Shown: positions 1 through 7,013, counted from the stretch's first letter. The stretch is 8,761 nt of DNA from an uncultured Methylococcaceae bacterium (GCA_903873045.1 CAIQND010000683.1:1-8761), one strand, 5' to 3'. Notes: generated by a model from the sequence alone, not told the origin. Numbers and translations: made by a program.

Positions 1-163
1 ATGCCTGCTTCGCGAGCTTGGGACTGTTCACAATGTATGAAGCCCATGCGGAAGCGAGCCGATCCCGATGAGGAAACTATCGACTGGAGAGCCGTGTGCG
101 GGAGAACTGCACGCACGGTTCGGAGGGAGGGGAGAGCTTAAAAAGGCTCTTCTCTACCCCTAT
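1..163 (+). mobile_element. Group II intron, 3' end only (5' part outside window)
   Basis: This is the 3' terminal part of a self-splicing group II intron lying on the + strand. The call rests on a canonical domain V (89-121) followed by a domain VI helix with a bulged adenosine at 156. The sequence then ends in TAT at 161-163, which places the branch-point A 7 bases before the last intron base and matches the AY ending of these introns. Positions 1-88 would be the end of domain IV. Frames 2 and 3 close within 72 bases, and frame 1 stays open to 138 but shows no reverse-transcriptase or maturase motif, so no intron-encoded protein can be claimed. The exact structural class is not assignable from this fragment. 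The 3' exon begins at 164. Confidence 0.85.
89..163 (+). ncRNA. Group II intron domains V and VI (catalytic hairpin and branch-point helix)
   Basis: Domain V: 89-96 (GAGCCGTG) pairs with 114-121 (CACGGTTC). A two-base bulge (112-113, CG) follows, then 97-101 pairs with 107-111 around a GAGAA loop. The catalytic AGC triad is at 90-92. Domain VI: 125-127 pairs with 157-159, A156 is left unpaired, 128-132 pairs with 151-155 (with wobble pairs), and 133-139 pairs with 144-150 around an AAAA loop. The unpaired A156 is the predicted 2'-OH branch nucleophile for lariat formation. The pairings were worked out by hand, and both hairpins are nearly uninterrupted, so the RNA looks functional at this end. 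Confidence 0.85.
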
Positions 164-167
164 ATTG

Positions 168-215
168 GCAGGGTTTGCATCCCGCACCTAAAAACGCATC
201 CACTAAACCGTTTTT
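168..215. repeat. Two small hairpins in the 3' exon beside the intron
   Basis: Five bases after the intron end, 168-173 can pair with 181-185 (GC, bulged A, GGG against CCCGC) around a 7-base loop. A second inverted repeat, AAAAACG (190-196) against CGTTTTT (209-215), follows. Some bacterial group II introns insert next to hairpins or terminators, so this may be part of the target site. The second hairpin ends in a T run on the + strand. No gene is seen between 164 and 240. Confidence 0.35.
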
Positions 216-240
216 TTGCACCGCAAGCTATTATTGTTTT

Positions 241-618
241 CTACCTGTAGTCTATTGGTTTTCTTTCTCTGGCATAGTTGTGATGCGCGATGTGCACCTC
301 AGCTTTCAGGCCATCAGGGATATTTATTTTTCTCAATTGCCGTAAGGCGATAGTTTGCGCCACAATCTCCGCATTCAACTCAATTTGATTCAATCCCGCA
401 AACAACCTGCTTGCCTTTTCCAATTCTGCTGGTGATTGTGAAAAATCCGGCACTTCAATACGCGAAACTTCCGAAAACGCATCACCTTCGACCAAACCTT
501 GTTTAAGCAAAGATTGTCCATAAGCGCCTAATGCACCATTGAGATGATAGATAAAGACAATGAGATTTATACGGGCTTGAGTATCGAGATCGGGGCGGTG
601 GGTAAATTTAATAATCAT
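241..618 (-). pseudogene. VapC-like PIN-domain toxin, probably degraded
   Basis: The 125-residue frame resembles VapC-type PIN ribonucleases through its middle. It has an FIYHLNGA segment (22-29), SRIEV with the conserved acid at E54, a SQSPAE stretch, and TIALRQLRKINIPD ending at D102, the third acidic position. Both ends look wrong. The DTN motif near the start is split: DT at 12-13 is separated from VFIYHL by QARINLI. After IPD, the usual AIIAATAL...TRN...DF tail is missing and replaced by 23 residues I do not recognise. The putative ATG directly abuts an AAGGAG sequence, leaving no normal spacing for initiation. No VapB-like antitoxin frame is visible upstream. I read it as a toxin relic left beside the intron. 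A live but divergent PIN protein is the alternative. Confidence 0.55.
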
Positions 619-741
619 CTCCTTATGCAGGATTACTCTAAATGCATATCACAACACTTGGGCAATTTTTTTTAAACTGTTAGTTAAAAAATGAAGGGTG
701 CCGTTATTTTGACTTAAAAAAGCAGGAAGTGGTTATTCCTC

Positions 742-790
742 AATACCTTCAATAAATTTAATATTTTTAATACTTTCAATAACTTAAATA
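742..790. repeat. Tandem direct repeat, two 22-bp copies with 27-bp period
   Basis: Positions 742-763 (AATACCTTCAATAAATTTAA...) and 769-790 (AATACTTTCAATAACTTAAA...) agree at 19 of 22 bases. The second copy ends 8 bases before the sigma-54-like sequence at 798. Two similar sites spaced by 27 bp could bind a protein dimer or two units of a regulator. They could also be chance similarity in AT-rich DNA. Confidence 0.5.
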
Positions 791-934
791 TCATAAATTG
801 GCATGATAATTCTATTATTAAAATAGTGGTTCTTCACAATATTGACTATTTTTCAATGTCTGAAATTTTATCAAAATGTCAAATACCCGCTTATAGGATT
901 CAATTTAACCTGCATAATTTGTACATTTAAATAA

Positions 935-982
935 GCCGGCAGCCTCGATATAACGTAGTGAAATCAAGGCGATGCAAAGCAT
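935..982 (+). other. Possible structured RNA element in the leader
   Basis: On the + strand, 942-949 (GCCTCGAT) pairs with 963-970 (ATCAAGGC) at 7 of 8 positions around a 13-base loop. Immediately after, 972-975 (ATGC) pairs with 979-982 (GCAT) around AAA. This island is clearly richer in GC than its surroundings. Its order GGCA-x-CC, stem, GGCGATGCAAAGC loosely recalls the core of cyclic-di-GMP-I riboswitches (GGCAAACC, stem, GGGACGCAAAGCC). The second large helix of that riboswitch is not visible, so I do not call it one. Confidence 0.3.
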
Positions 983-1404
983 TTAGAGGATCGACAACTG
1001 TAACTCCAATAAAAAACAGCAATTAATGAACATTTTTTTCAATTTTATTGTAATTTTCAAACTAGCAACTACACTCTAATTGCAACAGTTTAAAGCTTCA
1101 TTATTTAAATATTTCACTTTGTTATTTAATAAAAAATTAAAAATAATAACGTGAAATGGTGCTGTAGGCAGATATATTTTTAGGCTTAATAGAACGCAAT
1201 CACTTTAAAAGCCATTAGAAAAATTAAAACCGAACAGTGAAGTATTCAATTTTAAAGCTCATGTCAAGCTTGGATAAGTTTGCATGATTAAGGAAATGAT
1301 AAAGCCAAACTTGTTGTGAAATAGGCATAGAAAATCACAAAGCTTTTTAAACAATTGCCTGGATTGTAATTTTAAAAAATAACCCTAAACTTAATGGTAA
1401 AAAA

Positions 1405-2100
1405 ATGAACAATAAATTGATAGTTGGATTTAATGAATCGACAGCCATCCGGAAATCTGTACTATTGATGGCAGTATTGGGTGTTTTTTCCTTGCCCTCA
1501 CAAAGCTCTGCATCAGTTACTACATATACTGATCAATCTGCTTTTAACTCCCAAGGTATCATTGCCTATGATTCGGACTTCCAGGATTTCGGAACAGATT
1601 TCGGTTTTCCTGCGAACCCTTTTACCCGAGGTGGCGTAACTTACACTTCCACAGAAAACTTAACTTGGGGATCTGCTACCGGATATACAACAACCAAGAC
1701 ACTCATCGGAAATAACTATTACTCCCCGGTCACTGGTGACATATCAGGTAACATAGCTACTGCGACTGGCTATAATATGTTTGGTTTCAATATTGGAACT
1801 TTCAATACCAGTCCAATTAGTATTACCGTGAATACCAACTTGACTAATTACACTTATTCAGGATTGACTATTGCCGACTCAAATGCTGGATTACTTGATT
1901 ACAAAGGTTTCATCGCTACTACGCCCGGAGAATATTTTACTGGATTTAAAATAGTTGCCGATAACGGGAGAGACAATCTTCCGGGTATTACCAATGTTGC
2001 CGTGGGAAATGTAACTCCAGTCCCAGTACCCGGCGCAGTTTGGCTATTTGCATCCGGCTTGTTAGGTTTAGGCGCTTTACGTAAAAAAACTCAAGCGTAA
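1405..2100 (+). CDS. PEP-CTERM-type exported protein (exosortase substrate), function unknown
   Basis: This 231-residue protein has a signal peptide with an unusually long N-region (1-17, with R16 and K17), a hydrophobic core at 18-31 and likely cleavage after A36 (QSSA|SV). The C-terminus is a sorting signal: VPVPG at 206-210, a hydrophobic helix AVWLFASGLLGLGAL at 211-225 and a basic RKK cluster. This is the tripartite PEP-CTERM/VPxPxA-WLF layout that exosortase recognises, cleaves and passes on to the cell envelope or extracellular matrix. The mature part (37-200) is rich in Thr, Asn, Ser and Gly, lacks Cys, and looks like a beta-sandwich. I recognise no enzymatic motif in it. No Shine-Dalgarno sequence precedes the ATG. 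A four-codon frame (ATG at 1394) ends by overlapping this start. It is a single-gene unit closed by the terminator at 2148-2176. Confidence 0.85.
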   Translation: MNNKLIVGFNESTAIRKSVLLMAVLGVFSLPSQSSASVTTYTDQSAFNSQGIIAYDSDFQDFGTDFGFPANPFTRGGVTYTSTENLTWGSATGYTTTKTLIGNNYYSPVTGDISGNIATATGYNMFGFNIGTFNTSPISITVNTNLTNYTYSGLTIADSNAGLLDYKGFIATTPGEYFTGFKIVADNGRDNLPGITNVAVGNVTPVPVPGAVWLFASGLLGLGALRKKTQA

Positions 2101-2147
2101 TCCCCAATTTCACCATGACCGCCCTCGCGTCACGGCAACCCAAAACT

Positions 2148-2176
2148 AAAGCCATCTCATCTGAGGTGGCTTTTTT
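2148..2176 (+). terminator. Rho-independent terminator after the PEP-CTERM gene, possibly bidirectional
   Basis: AAAGCCATCTCA (2148-2159) pairs with TGAGGTGGCTTT (2162-2173), including one G-U pair, and T residues run on to 2176. It sits 48 bases after the PEP-CTERM stop. On the - strand the same hairpin is followed by TTTAGTTTTG, so it may also end the ridA-recG-ubiC transcript arriving from the right. Confidence 0.85.
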
Positions 2177-2197
2177 ATGCCAAAAGCCGATTAGAGC

Positions 2198-2761
2198 CTA
2201 ACCCCCCCTTAAAACTTCCGGCAAAAAAAACTCACTGACCAACATGTGCTGATGGGCAATGCCGTAAACCGTTCGCCTGCCCCATAGCGGTTGCTTGATA
2301 TTAACTTCATCAAGTGCTGGCTGCGTCCATATCAACGGGTTAATTAAAGCAATATCCATCGCGATGCGCTCCAGCTTGGGATAAGAAAAAATAATCTCAC
2401 CCAACGGGCGGTTACCTAACCTTGATAAATTGCTTTTAGCAGTTTTGACAGTCGCTGCCGGAATGATGGTTCTAGCCAGAATCAATGGCTTGCCGCTGAC
2501 ATAAAGTAACACCTCGCGCGTTAAACTGTAGTGATGTTCTGGCAAGTTAAGCAAGCGGCGCTCACTTAAAAAAGGCGTTTGCCAGCGTTGCAGCAAGACT
2601 TTAACGGCAACACCGGCACCGTAATAGTCACGTAGTCGTTGGGTTAAGGAACCGGATTCATATATCCATGACTGGACATTTTCTGGCAATTTATGGCGCA
2701 AACCTTGGCGATTTTCTTGCCATACCGGTTCACGGTTAAATAAAAAACTTTGGGTGGTCAA
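2198..2761 (-). CDS. ubiC: Chorismate--pyruvate lyase (4-hydroxybenzoate synthase)
   Basis: UbiC removes pyruvate from chorismate to give 4-hydroxybenzoate, the ring precursor of ubiquinone, in the cytoplasm. The 187-residue product aligns by eye with E. coli UbiC (about 165 residues). Shared segments are TREVLLYVSGKP (81-92), ARTIIP (96-101, with R97 matching the substrate-binding Arg), LGNRPLG (115-121), WGRR (160-163) and SEFFLP (176-181, with E177 matching the catalytic-site Glu). The start codon is TTG (2759-2761): no in-frame ATG lies before the conserved region, and AGAGG lies about 11 bases upstream. The start is only 6 bases after the recG stop, so it is probably translated from the recG message. 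Expression may be limited by the weak start. Confidence 0.93.
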   Translation of the reverse strand: MTTQSFLFNREPVWQENRQGLRHKLPENVQSWIYESGSLTQRLRDYYGAGVAVKVLLQRWQTPFLSERRLLNLPEHHYSLTREVLLYVSGKPLILARTIIPAATVKTAKSNLSRLGNRPLGEIIFSYPKLERIAMDIALINPLIWTQPALDEVNIKQPLWGRRTVYGIAHQHMLVSEFFLPEVLRGG

Positions 2762-2767
2762 ATTAAA

Positions 2768-4870
2768 CTAAACCTCTGCATAATCTGTGGATGACCCCAG
2801 CCAACGATCACACAAAGGTTGTATGGCTTGGGGTACTTCAGTGAAAATTTTATCGCCGGTTTGTTGGATAGCATCCAGCAAATCAACATCTCTGGCTAAA
2901 TCGGCAATTTTAAAATTGATGGCACCGGTTTGGCGTGTGCCCATCACCTCGCCGGGACCGCGTAATTGCAGGTCTTTTTCGGCAATAACAAAGCCGTCAT
3001 TACTGTCCCGTAAAATACCCAGACGCTGACGGGCGGTATCAGACAAGGGCGATTGATACATCAGTAAACAATAACTATCGTCCTGCCCTCGCCCGACTCG
3101 TCCCCGTAATTGATGTAATTGAGACAATCCCAGGCGTTCCGGATTTTCAATAATCATTAAGCCCGCATTAGGTACATCAACCCCCACTTCGATGACCGTC
3201 GTGGCAACCAGCAGATCAATCTCGTGTTTTTTAAAGGCCTGCATAATCGCGTCTTTATCAGCACTTTTCATGCGTCCGTGAATCAAGGCAACACGCACCT
3301 CGGGCAATGCCAGTGTCAGCTGTTCGGCGGTTTTTTCAGCGGCTTCACACTCCAACACTTCTGACTCTTCTATCAAGGTACAGACCCAATAAACCTGTTT
3401 TTTTTTGCTGACCCAACTGTTAATCCGGTCGATTACTTCTGCGCGGCGTTCGGCAGGAATAACACTGGTTACAATAGGTTTTCTACCGGGTGGCAGTTCA
3501 TCGATAATCGAAATATCCAAATCAGAATATTGCAACATAGCCAAGGTGCGGGGAATCGGCGTTGCCGTCATGACTAATTGATGCGGGCGGGTATTGCCCT
3601 GCTGGCCTTTTTCTCTAAGTGCCATCCGTTGATGCACACCGAAACGGTGTTGTTCATCAATAATAACCAAGCCCAAGCGATGAAAGTTTACACTCTCCTG
3701 AAATAACGCATGCGTGCCAATAATGATGCCCGCCGAACCCTCCGCCAAACTTTGTAAAATATCTTTGCGGGCGTTGCCTTTAACTTGCCCCGTCAGATAA
3801 ACGACTTTTGCCTGAAAACCTTCAAACCATACACTAAAATTGCGTTTATGCTGTTCCGCCAATAATTCTGTCGGTGCCATAACAGCCACCTGATAACCTG
3901 CCATTAACGCCAGTAAAGCGGCGTAAGCAGAAACAATGGTTTTACCTGACCCTACATCGCCCTGCACCAGTCGCATCATGGGATGTTGCAATCGACAATC
4001 CGCTTCAATCTCGGCAATAACACGTTGTTGTGCCCCCGTTAACTTAAACGGAAGAGCATTTAAAAACTGTTCTGTAATCGCTTTATCACTGGAACCATCA
4101 AACACCGGTGCTTGCCACGCCTTAATTTTATTGCGGGTTTTTCGCAAACTTAAATGATGAGCCAACAGCTCTTCAAAGGCCAAACGTTTCAGCGCAGGCA
4201 CGCTGCCATTTTGTAACGCCTCAATGGTGACCGATTCATCGGGCGCGTGTAAAGTTTGTATGGCTTCTGCCAATGACGGATAGTGATAATTTTTTAAAAT
4301 CGTCGCTGGAACCCAGTCAATTAATAATTGGGGTTCATTCTCACAGAGACTCAAGGCTTGTTTTACTGCTTTTCTTAAGGTCGCTTGGCTAAGCCCTTCT
4401 GTTAATGGATAAACGGGGGTTAAGCGGGTTTCGGCAAGCTTGGCATCCGGATTGGAAATGATCTGATAATCAGGATGAACCATTTCCAGGCCGCCAAAGC
4501 CATGCCGCACCTCAGCAAAACAACTGATTAATGTCCCCGGTTTAAGCGTATTGTGCTGATTGGCACTGAAATGAAAAAACTTTAAGGAGATAAAGCCGGT
4601 GTTATCGCTAATCCGACAAATCAGGCTTTTGCGACCTCTGGGTAAAATATCAATAAACTCAACCGTGCCGCAAATAAGCACGGTCATACCGGCTCTTAAA
4701 GAGCCGATAGGATAAATTCGGGTTCTATCTTCATACCGCAACGGCAGGTGAAAAACAAGATCCTGAATAACACGGATACCCAGCTTTTCAAGTCGGTTTG
4801 CCGTTTGGGAACCTATCCCTGATAATTTGGCAACCGGTTGATTAAGGAGATTCACGCTGTCATCCCTCAT
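2768..4870 (-). CDS. recG: ATP-dependent DNA helicase RecG
   Basis: RecG is a superfamily-2 DNA translocase that regresses stalled replication forks and processes Holliday junctions and R-loops. The 700-residue length is typical. The N-terminal wedge/OB region includes LPLRYEDRTRIYPIG (42-56). The motor carries Walker A GDVGSGKT (304-311), DEQH (405-408), TATPIPRT (435-442), QLRGRVGRG (587-595) and the TRG-like GPGEVMGTRQTG (638-649) that couples ATP hydrolysis to fork movement. All key motifs are intact. The ATG at 4870 has a poor ribosome site. An in-frame GTG at 4855-4853 (codon 6) has GAGGG just upstream and is a credible alternative start. The gene lies 44 bases after ridA and 6 before ubiC, so it is very likely in one operon. 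Confidence 0.97.
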   Translation of the reverse strand: MRDDSVNLLNQPVAKLSGIGSQTANRLEKLGIRVIQDLVFHLPLRYEDRTRIYPIGSLRAGMTVLICGTVEFIDILPRGRKSLICRISDNTGFISLKFFHFSANQHNTLKPGTLISCFAEVRHGFGGLEMVHPDYQIISNPDAKLAETRLTPVYPLTEGLSQATLRKAVKQALSLCENEPQLLIDWVPATILKNYHYPSLAEAIQTLHAPDESVTIEALQNGSVPALKRLAFEELLAHHLSLRKTRNKIKAWQAPVFDGSSDKAITEQFLNALPFKLTGAQQRVIAEIEADCRLQHPMMRLVQGDVGSGKTIVSAYAALLALMAGYQVAVMAPTELLAEQHKRNFSVWFEGFQAKVVYLTGQVKGNARKDILQSLAEGSAGIIIGTHALFQESVNFHRLGLVIIDEQHRFGVHQRMALREKGQQGNTRPHQLVMTATPIPRTLAMLQYSDLDISIIDELPPGRKPIVTSVIPAERRAEVIDRINSWVSKKKQVYWVCTLIEESEVLECEAAEKTAEQLTLALPEVRVALIHGRMKSADKDAIMQAFKKHEIDLLVATTVIEVGVDVPNAGLMIIENPERLGLSQLHQLRGRVGRGQDDSYCLLMYQSPLSDTARQRLGILRDSNDGFVIAEKDLQLRGPGEVMGTRQTGAINFKIADLARDVDLLDAIQQTGDKIFTEVPQAIQPLCDRWLGSSTDYAEV

Positions 4871-4914
4871 AAATCCAGATAAATTTGCCTCATCGAGGTG
4901 CTAATTTGCAAGGC

Positions 4915-5319
4915 TCAAGAAGCAGGATATTCTTGGAGCTTTATAAACATAATCGCATCCATTTCCACTCCGACGTTTTTAGGTAAGGCTGCAACACCAA
5001 CAACGGCACGTGCGGGGTATGGCTCTTCAAAATAATGCCCCATTATTTCATTGAGCAACGGAAAATTTGATAAATCAGTTAAAAAAACATTCAATTTAAC
5101 GATGTCGGCAAGTGTGCCCCCAGCGGCTTCTGCAACCGCTTTTAAATTATCAAATACTTGGGTGATTTGATCGCTGATATCACCGTCAATAATCGTCATG
5201 GTTTCAGGGACTAAAGGAATCTGTCCTGAAAGATAAACCGTGTTATCGACTTTAACCGCTTGTGAATAAGTGCCAATTGCCTTGGGTGCTTTATTGGTAT
5301 GGATGATTTCTTTAGTCAT
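4915..5319 (-). CDS. ridA: RidA family 2-iminobutanoate/2-iminopropanoate deaminase
   Basis: RidA (YjgF/YER057c/UK114) hydrolyses reactive enamine/imine intermediates, such as 2-aminoacrylate from PLP-dependent serine/threonine dehydratases, to keto acids and ammonia. It protects PLP enzymes from damage and normally acts as a homotrimer in the cytoplasm. From the ATG at 5319 the product is 134 residues, with GTYSQAV (16-22), SGQIP (31-35), R104 in PARAVVGVAALPK (the carboxylate-binding Arg) and E119 in GVEMDAI. The frame stays open upstream to an ATG at 5397. I reject that start because AGGA lies 8 bases before 5319 and family members begin with MTKEII-like ends. The extension would also run into the repeat upstream. 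It is the first gene of the probable ridA-recG-ubiC unit. Confidence 0.95.
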   Translation of the reverse strand: MTKEIIHTNKAPKAIGTYSQAVKVDNTVYLSGQIPLVPETMTIIDGDISDQITQVFDNLKAVAEAAGGTLADIVKLNVFLTDLSNFPLLNEIMGHYFEEPYPARAVVGVAALPKNVGVEMDAIMFIKLQEYPAS

Positions 5320-5356
5320 TTTTTTAATCCTGATAAGTCGTTTTGCCAAAAGGCGA

Positions 5357-5370
5357 GGTATTAAAATACC
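5357..5370. promoter_or_regulatory. 14-bp perfect palindrome upstream of ridA
   Basis: GGTATTAAAATACC reads the same on both strands and lies 38-51 bases before the ridA start codon, where an operator or promoter would be expected. No regulator can be named. The AT-rich core could also contribute to a -10 region. Confidence 0.3.
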
Positions 5371-5391
5371 GCTGCAAAAGTTGCCATAGAT

Positions 5392-5508
5392 TGACAAATT
5401 AAGTTGCGCAAGTTGTTTAAAAAACGGGAGTGCAATCGCTTCAGCTATTGCCTGTAAAAAACAGCTAAAGCGGTTTGACTCCAGTTGTATGCTTTACTTA
5501 ACGGCATT
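5392..5508 (-). repeat. MITE-like palindromic repeat, copy 1 (uninterrupted)
   Basis: This ~117-bp non-coding unit is matched in inverted orientation by 8189-8416. Identical blocks are GCGCAAGTTGTTTAAAAA (5406-5423 against 8383-8400) and the 25 bases 5427-5451 against 8356-8380. The other half (5463-5508) matches 8189-8231 with scattered changes. The unit is itself palindromic: 5427-5446 (GGAGTGCAATCGCTTCAGCT) folds onto 5463-5482 (AGCTAAAGCGGTTTGACTCC) with three mismatches and one G-U pair. The right terminal repeat (AATGCC... read from 5508 on the - strand) is well kept, while the left one (TTAAGTT near 5399-5405) is eroded. It ends 73 bases before ridA and may affect its transcription or mRNA. 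Confidence 0.8.
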
Positions 5509-5678
5509 GAGGTTTAATCCGTCAATCTGTGGCCGTTTATTTGTTGCTGGTTACCCAGCTACAATTATTTGTAAGGCATTATAGCGATTAATGCCAAAGG
5601 ATAGAAATATGCAAGGCGAAAGGCACGAGGCACAGGGCTAAACTAAACAAACCTCATTGACTACTACGACCTTTTCAC
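5509..5678. other. Rest of the icd-ridA spacer
   Basis: No gene is visible. GGCATTA (5575-5581) and TAATGCC (5589-5595) form a 7-bp hairpin without a good T run, a weak candidate for the end of the icd transcript. A TATAAT box on the - strand (5583-5578) falls in the same hairpin and could serve ridA, but no matching -35 is seen. GCTGG/CCAGC (stem near 5546-5559) is another small hairpin. AGGC-type triplications occur at 5620-5637. Confidence 0.35.
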
Positions 5679-6971
5679 CTATAAATTCTCAATCAATACA
5701 TCGGCAAATTCGCTGCACTTAACTTCTATGGCATTATCCATCAAGCGGGCAAAATCATAGGTGACCCGTTTACTGGCGATGGCGGCATCCATCGCATTGA
5801 TAATCGCATCAGCCGCCTCAGTCCACCCCATATAACGTAACATCATTTCACCCGACAGGATTAACGAACCGGGATTCACTTTATCCAGGTCAGCGTATTT
5901 TGGCGCGGTGCCATGCGTGGCTTCAAAAACAGCGGTTCCGGTTTTATAATTGATATTGCCGCCTGGTGCAATACCAATCCCGCCAACTTGTGCTGCCAAC
6001 GCATCGGATAAATAATCACCATTTAAATTCAGGGTGGCGATTACATCAAAATCTTCCGGGCGCGTTAACACTTGTTGCAAGGCGATATCGGCAATGGCAT
6101 CTTTAATTAAAAGTCGGCCATTGGCCAGCGCGTCTGCCTGTTCTTTATTGGCGATGGTTTCACCGGACTGCGCACGGGTTTTTTCCCATTGTGCCCAGCT
6201 ATAAGTTTGCCCTGCGTATTCACGTTCGGCAACGGCATAAGCCCAGTTACGAAAAGCGCCTTCAGTATACTTCATAATATTGCCCTTGTGGACAAGGGTC
6301 AGGCTTTTGCGTTTATTGGTCAGGCAATAGTCAATGGCCGAACGTATCAGGCGCTCTGTGCCTTCTTGTGAAACCGGTTTGATGCCAATACCTGACGTTT
6401 CCGGAAAACGGATTTTACTGAACTGCTCGGGGAAATTTTCCTGCAATAAACGCATAAATAACTTGTTGTCATCACTGCCCTGTTCAAACTCCAGACCGGC
6501 ATAAATATCTTCCGTATTTTCCCTAAAAATAACCATATCAACCGCACCCGGATTTTTGACGGGTGAGGGCACGCCTTGAAACCATCTGACCGGACGCAGA
6601 CACACATACATATCCAGCATTTGCCGCAACGCCACATTTAAAGACCGGATACCGCCGCCTATGGGCGTAGTTAACGGCCCTTTAATAGACACCAAATAAT
6701 CCCGACAAGCATCAACGGTTTCATCAGGTAGCCAGGTATTTAATAGCGCATGCGCTTTGCCACCGGCATACACTTCCAGCCAGTGAATTTTTCTTTGTCC
6801 GCCATACGCTTTTAAAACCGCAGCATCTAAAACCCGAACCGTCGCACGCCAGATATCAGGCCCGGTTCCATCCCCTTCTATAAAAGGAATGATAGGATTA
6901 TCAGGCACGATCAATTTACCCTTTTGCATCGTGATTGAACGGCCGTTGGGTGGAGGAATAAGATGGGGCAT
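5679..6971 (-). CDS. icd: Isocitrate dehydrogenase, NADP-dependent
   Basis: Icd oxidatively decarboxylates isocitrate to 2-oxoglutarate with NADP+ in the TCA cycle. The 430-residue protein follows E. coli Icd along its whole length, including the N-terminus (KGKLIVPDNPIIP against KLNVPENPIIP). Isocitrate-binding residues are present: S110 in GGIRSLNVALRQ, R116, R126 and R150, with catalytic Y157 and K229. Metal ligands D319 and D323 are in NLNGDYLSDA. NADP selectivity is indicated by K358-Y359 in HGTAPKYA and by Y405/R409 in TYDFARL. S110 matches the serine phosphorylated by AceK in enterics, but AceK is not in this window. AGGAG lies 7 bases before the ATG, supporting the start. The gene has its own promoter and is separated from ridA by 359 bases. 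Confidence 0.97.
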   Translation of the reverse strand: MPHLIPPPNGRSITMQKGKLIVPDNPIIPFIEGDGTGPDIWRATVRVLDAAVLKAYGGQRKIHWLEVYAGGKAHALLNTWLPDETVDACRDYLVSIKGPLTTPIGGGIRSLNVALRQMLDMYVCLRPVRWFQGVPSPVKNPGAVDMVIFRENTEDIYAGLEFEQGSDDNKLFMRLLQENFPEQFSKIRFPETSGIGIKPVSQEGTERLIRSAIDYCLTNKRKSLTLVHKGNIMKYTEGAFRNWAYAVAEREYAGQTYSWAQWEKTRAQSGETIANKEQADALANGRLLIKDAIADIALQQVLTRPEDFDVIATLNLNGDYLSDALAAQVGGIGIAPGGNINYKTGTAVFEATHGTAPKYADLDKVNPGSLILSGEMMLRYMGWTEAADAIINAMDAAIASKRVTYDFARLMDNAIEVKCSEFADVLIENL

Positions 6972-7004
6972 GGCTAACTCCTGATTTAATGGGATTGAAC
7001 GGGT

Positions 7005-7013
7005 ATCATAGCA
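7005..7013 (-). promoter_or_regulatory. Candidate extended -10 promoter of icd
   Basis: On the - strand the sequence TGCTATGAT lies 34 bases before the icd ATG. It combines a TGn extension with a TATGAT hexamer one base from consensus. No clear -35 is seen, as extended -10 promoters allow. It would give a leader of about 25-30 nt. Confidence 0.5.

Larger units (their letters stand above)
619..1404. other. 786-bp AT-rich intergenic leader before the PEP-CTERM gene
   Basis: No coding frame, tRNA or mobile element is visible. The stretch is strongly AT-rich except for a more GC-rich island around 935-1000. It holds a near-perfect tandem direct repeat (742-790), a partial sigma-54-like sequence (798-813: TTGGCATG, then TTCT where TTGC is expected), an AT hairpin (AAAATAGT at 820-827 against ACTATTTT at 845-852) and a possible RNA fold at 935-982. 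No convincing sigma-70 promoter was found. The region probably holds the regulation of the downstream exported protein, but nothing in it proves that. Confidence 0.6.

Noticed and set aside
68..250. 60-codon + strand frame at the window start
   Set aside because: It runs through group II intron domains V and VI, whose RNA structure explains the sequence, and its product resembles nothing known.
742..790. CRISPR-like repeat
   Set aside because: There are only two imperfect, AT-rich repeats separated by 5 bases, with no spacer-length pattern or cas genes.
798..813. Sigma-54 promoter for the PEP-CTERM gene
   Set aside because: TTGGCATG fits the -24 half, but the essential GC of the -12 half is CT. 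It is kept only as a low-interest finding.
5320..5397. 26-residue N-terminal extension of RidA
   Set aside because: The ATG at 5319 has a good ribosome site and matches the family's N-terminus. The extension is not RidA-like and reaches the repeat.
6347..6637. 96-codon - strand frame within icd
   Set aside because: It is an alternative frame of icd, whose conserved catalytic residues lie in the main frame.
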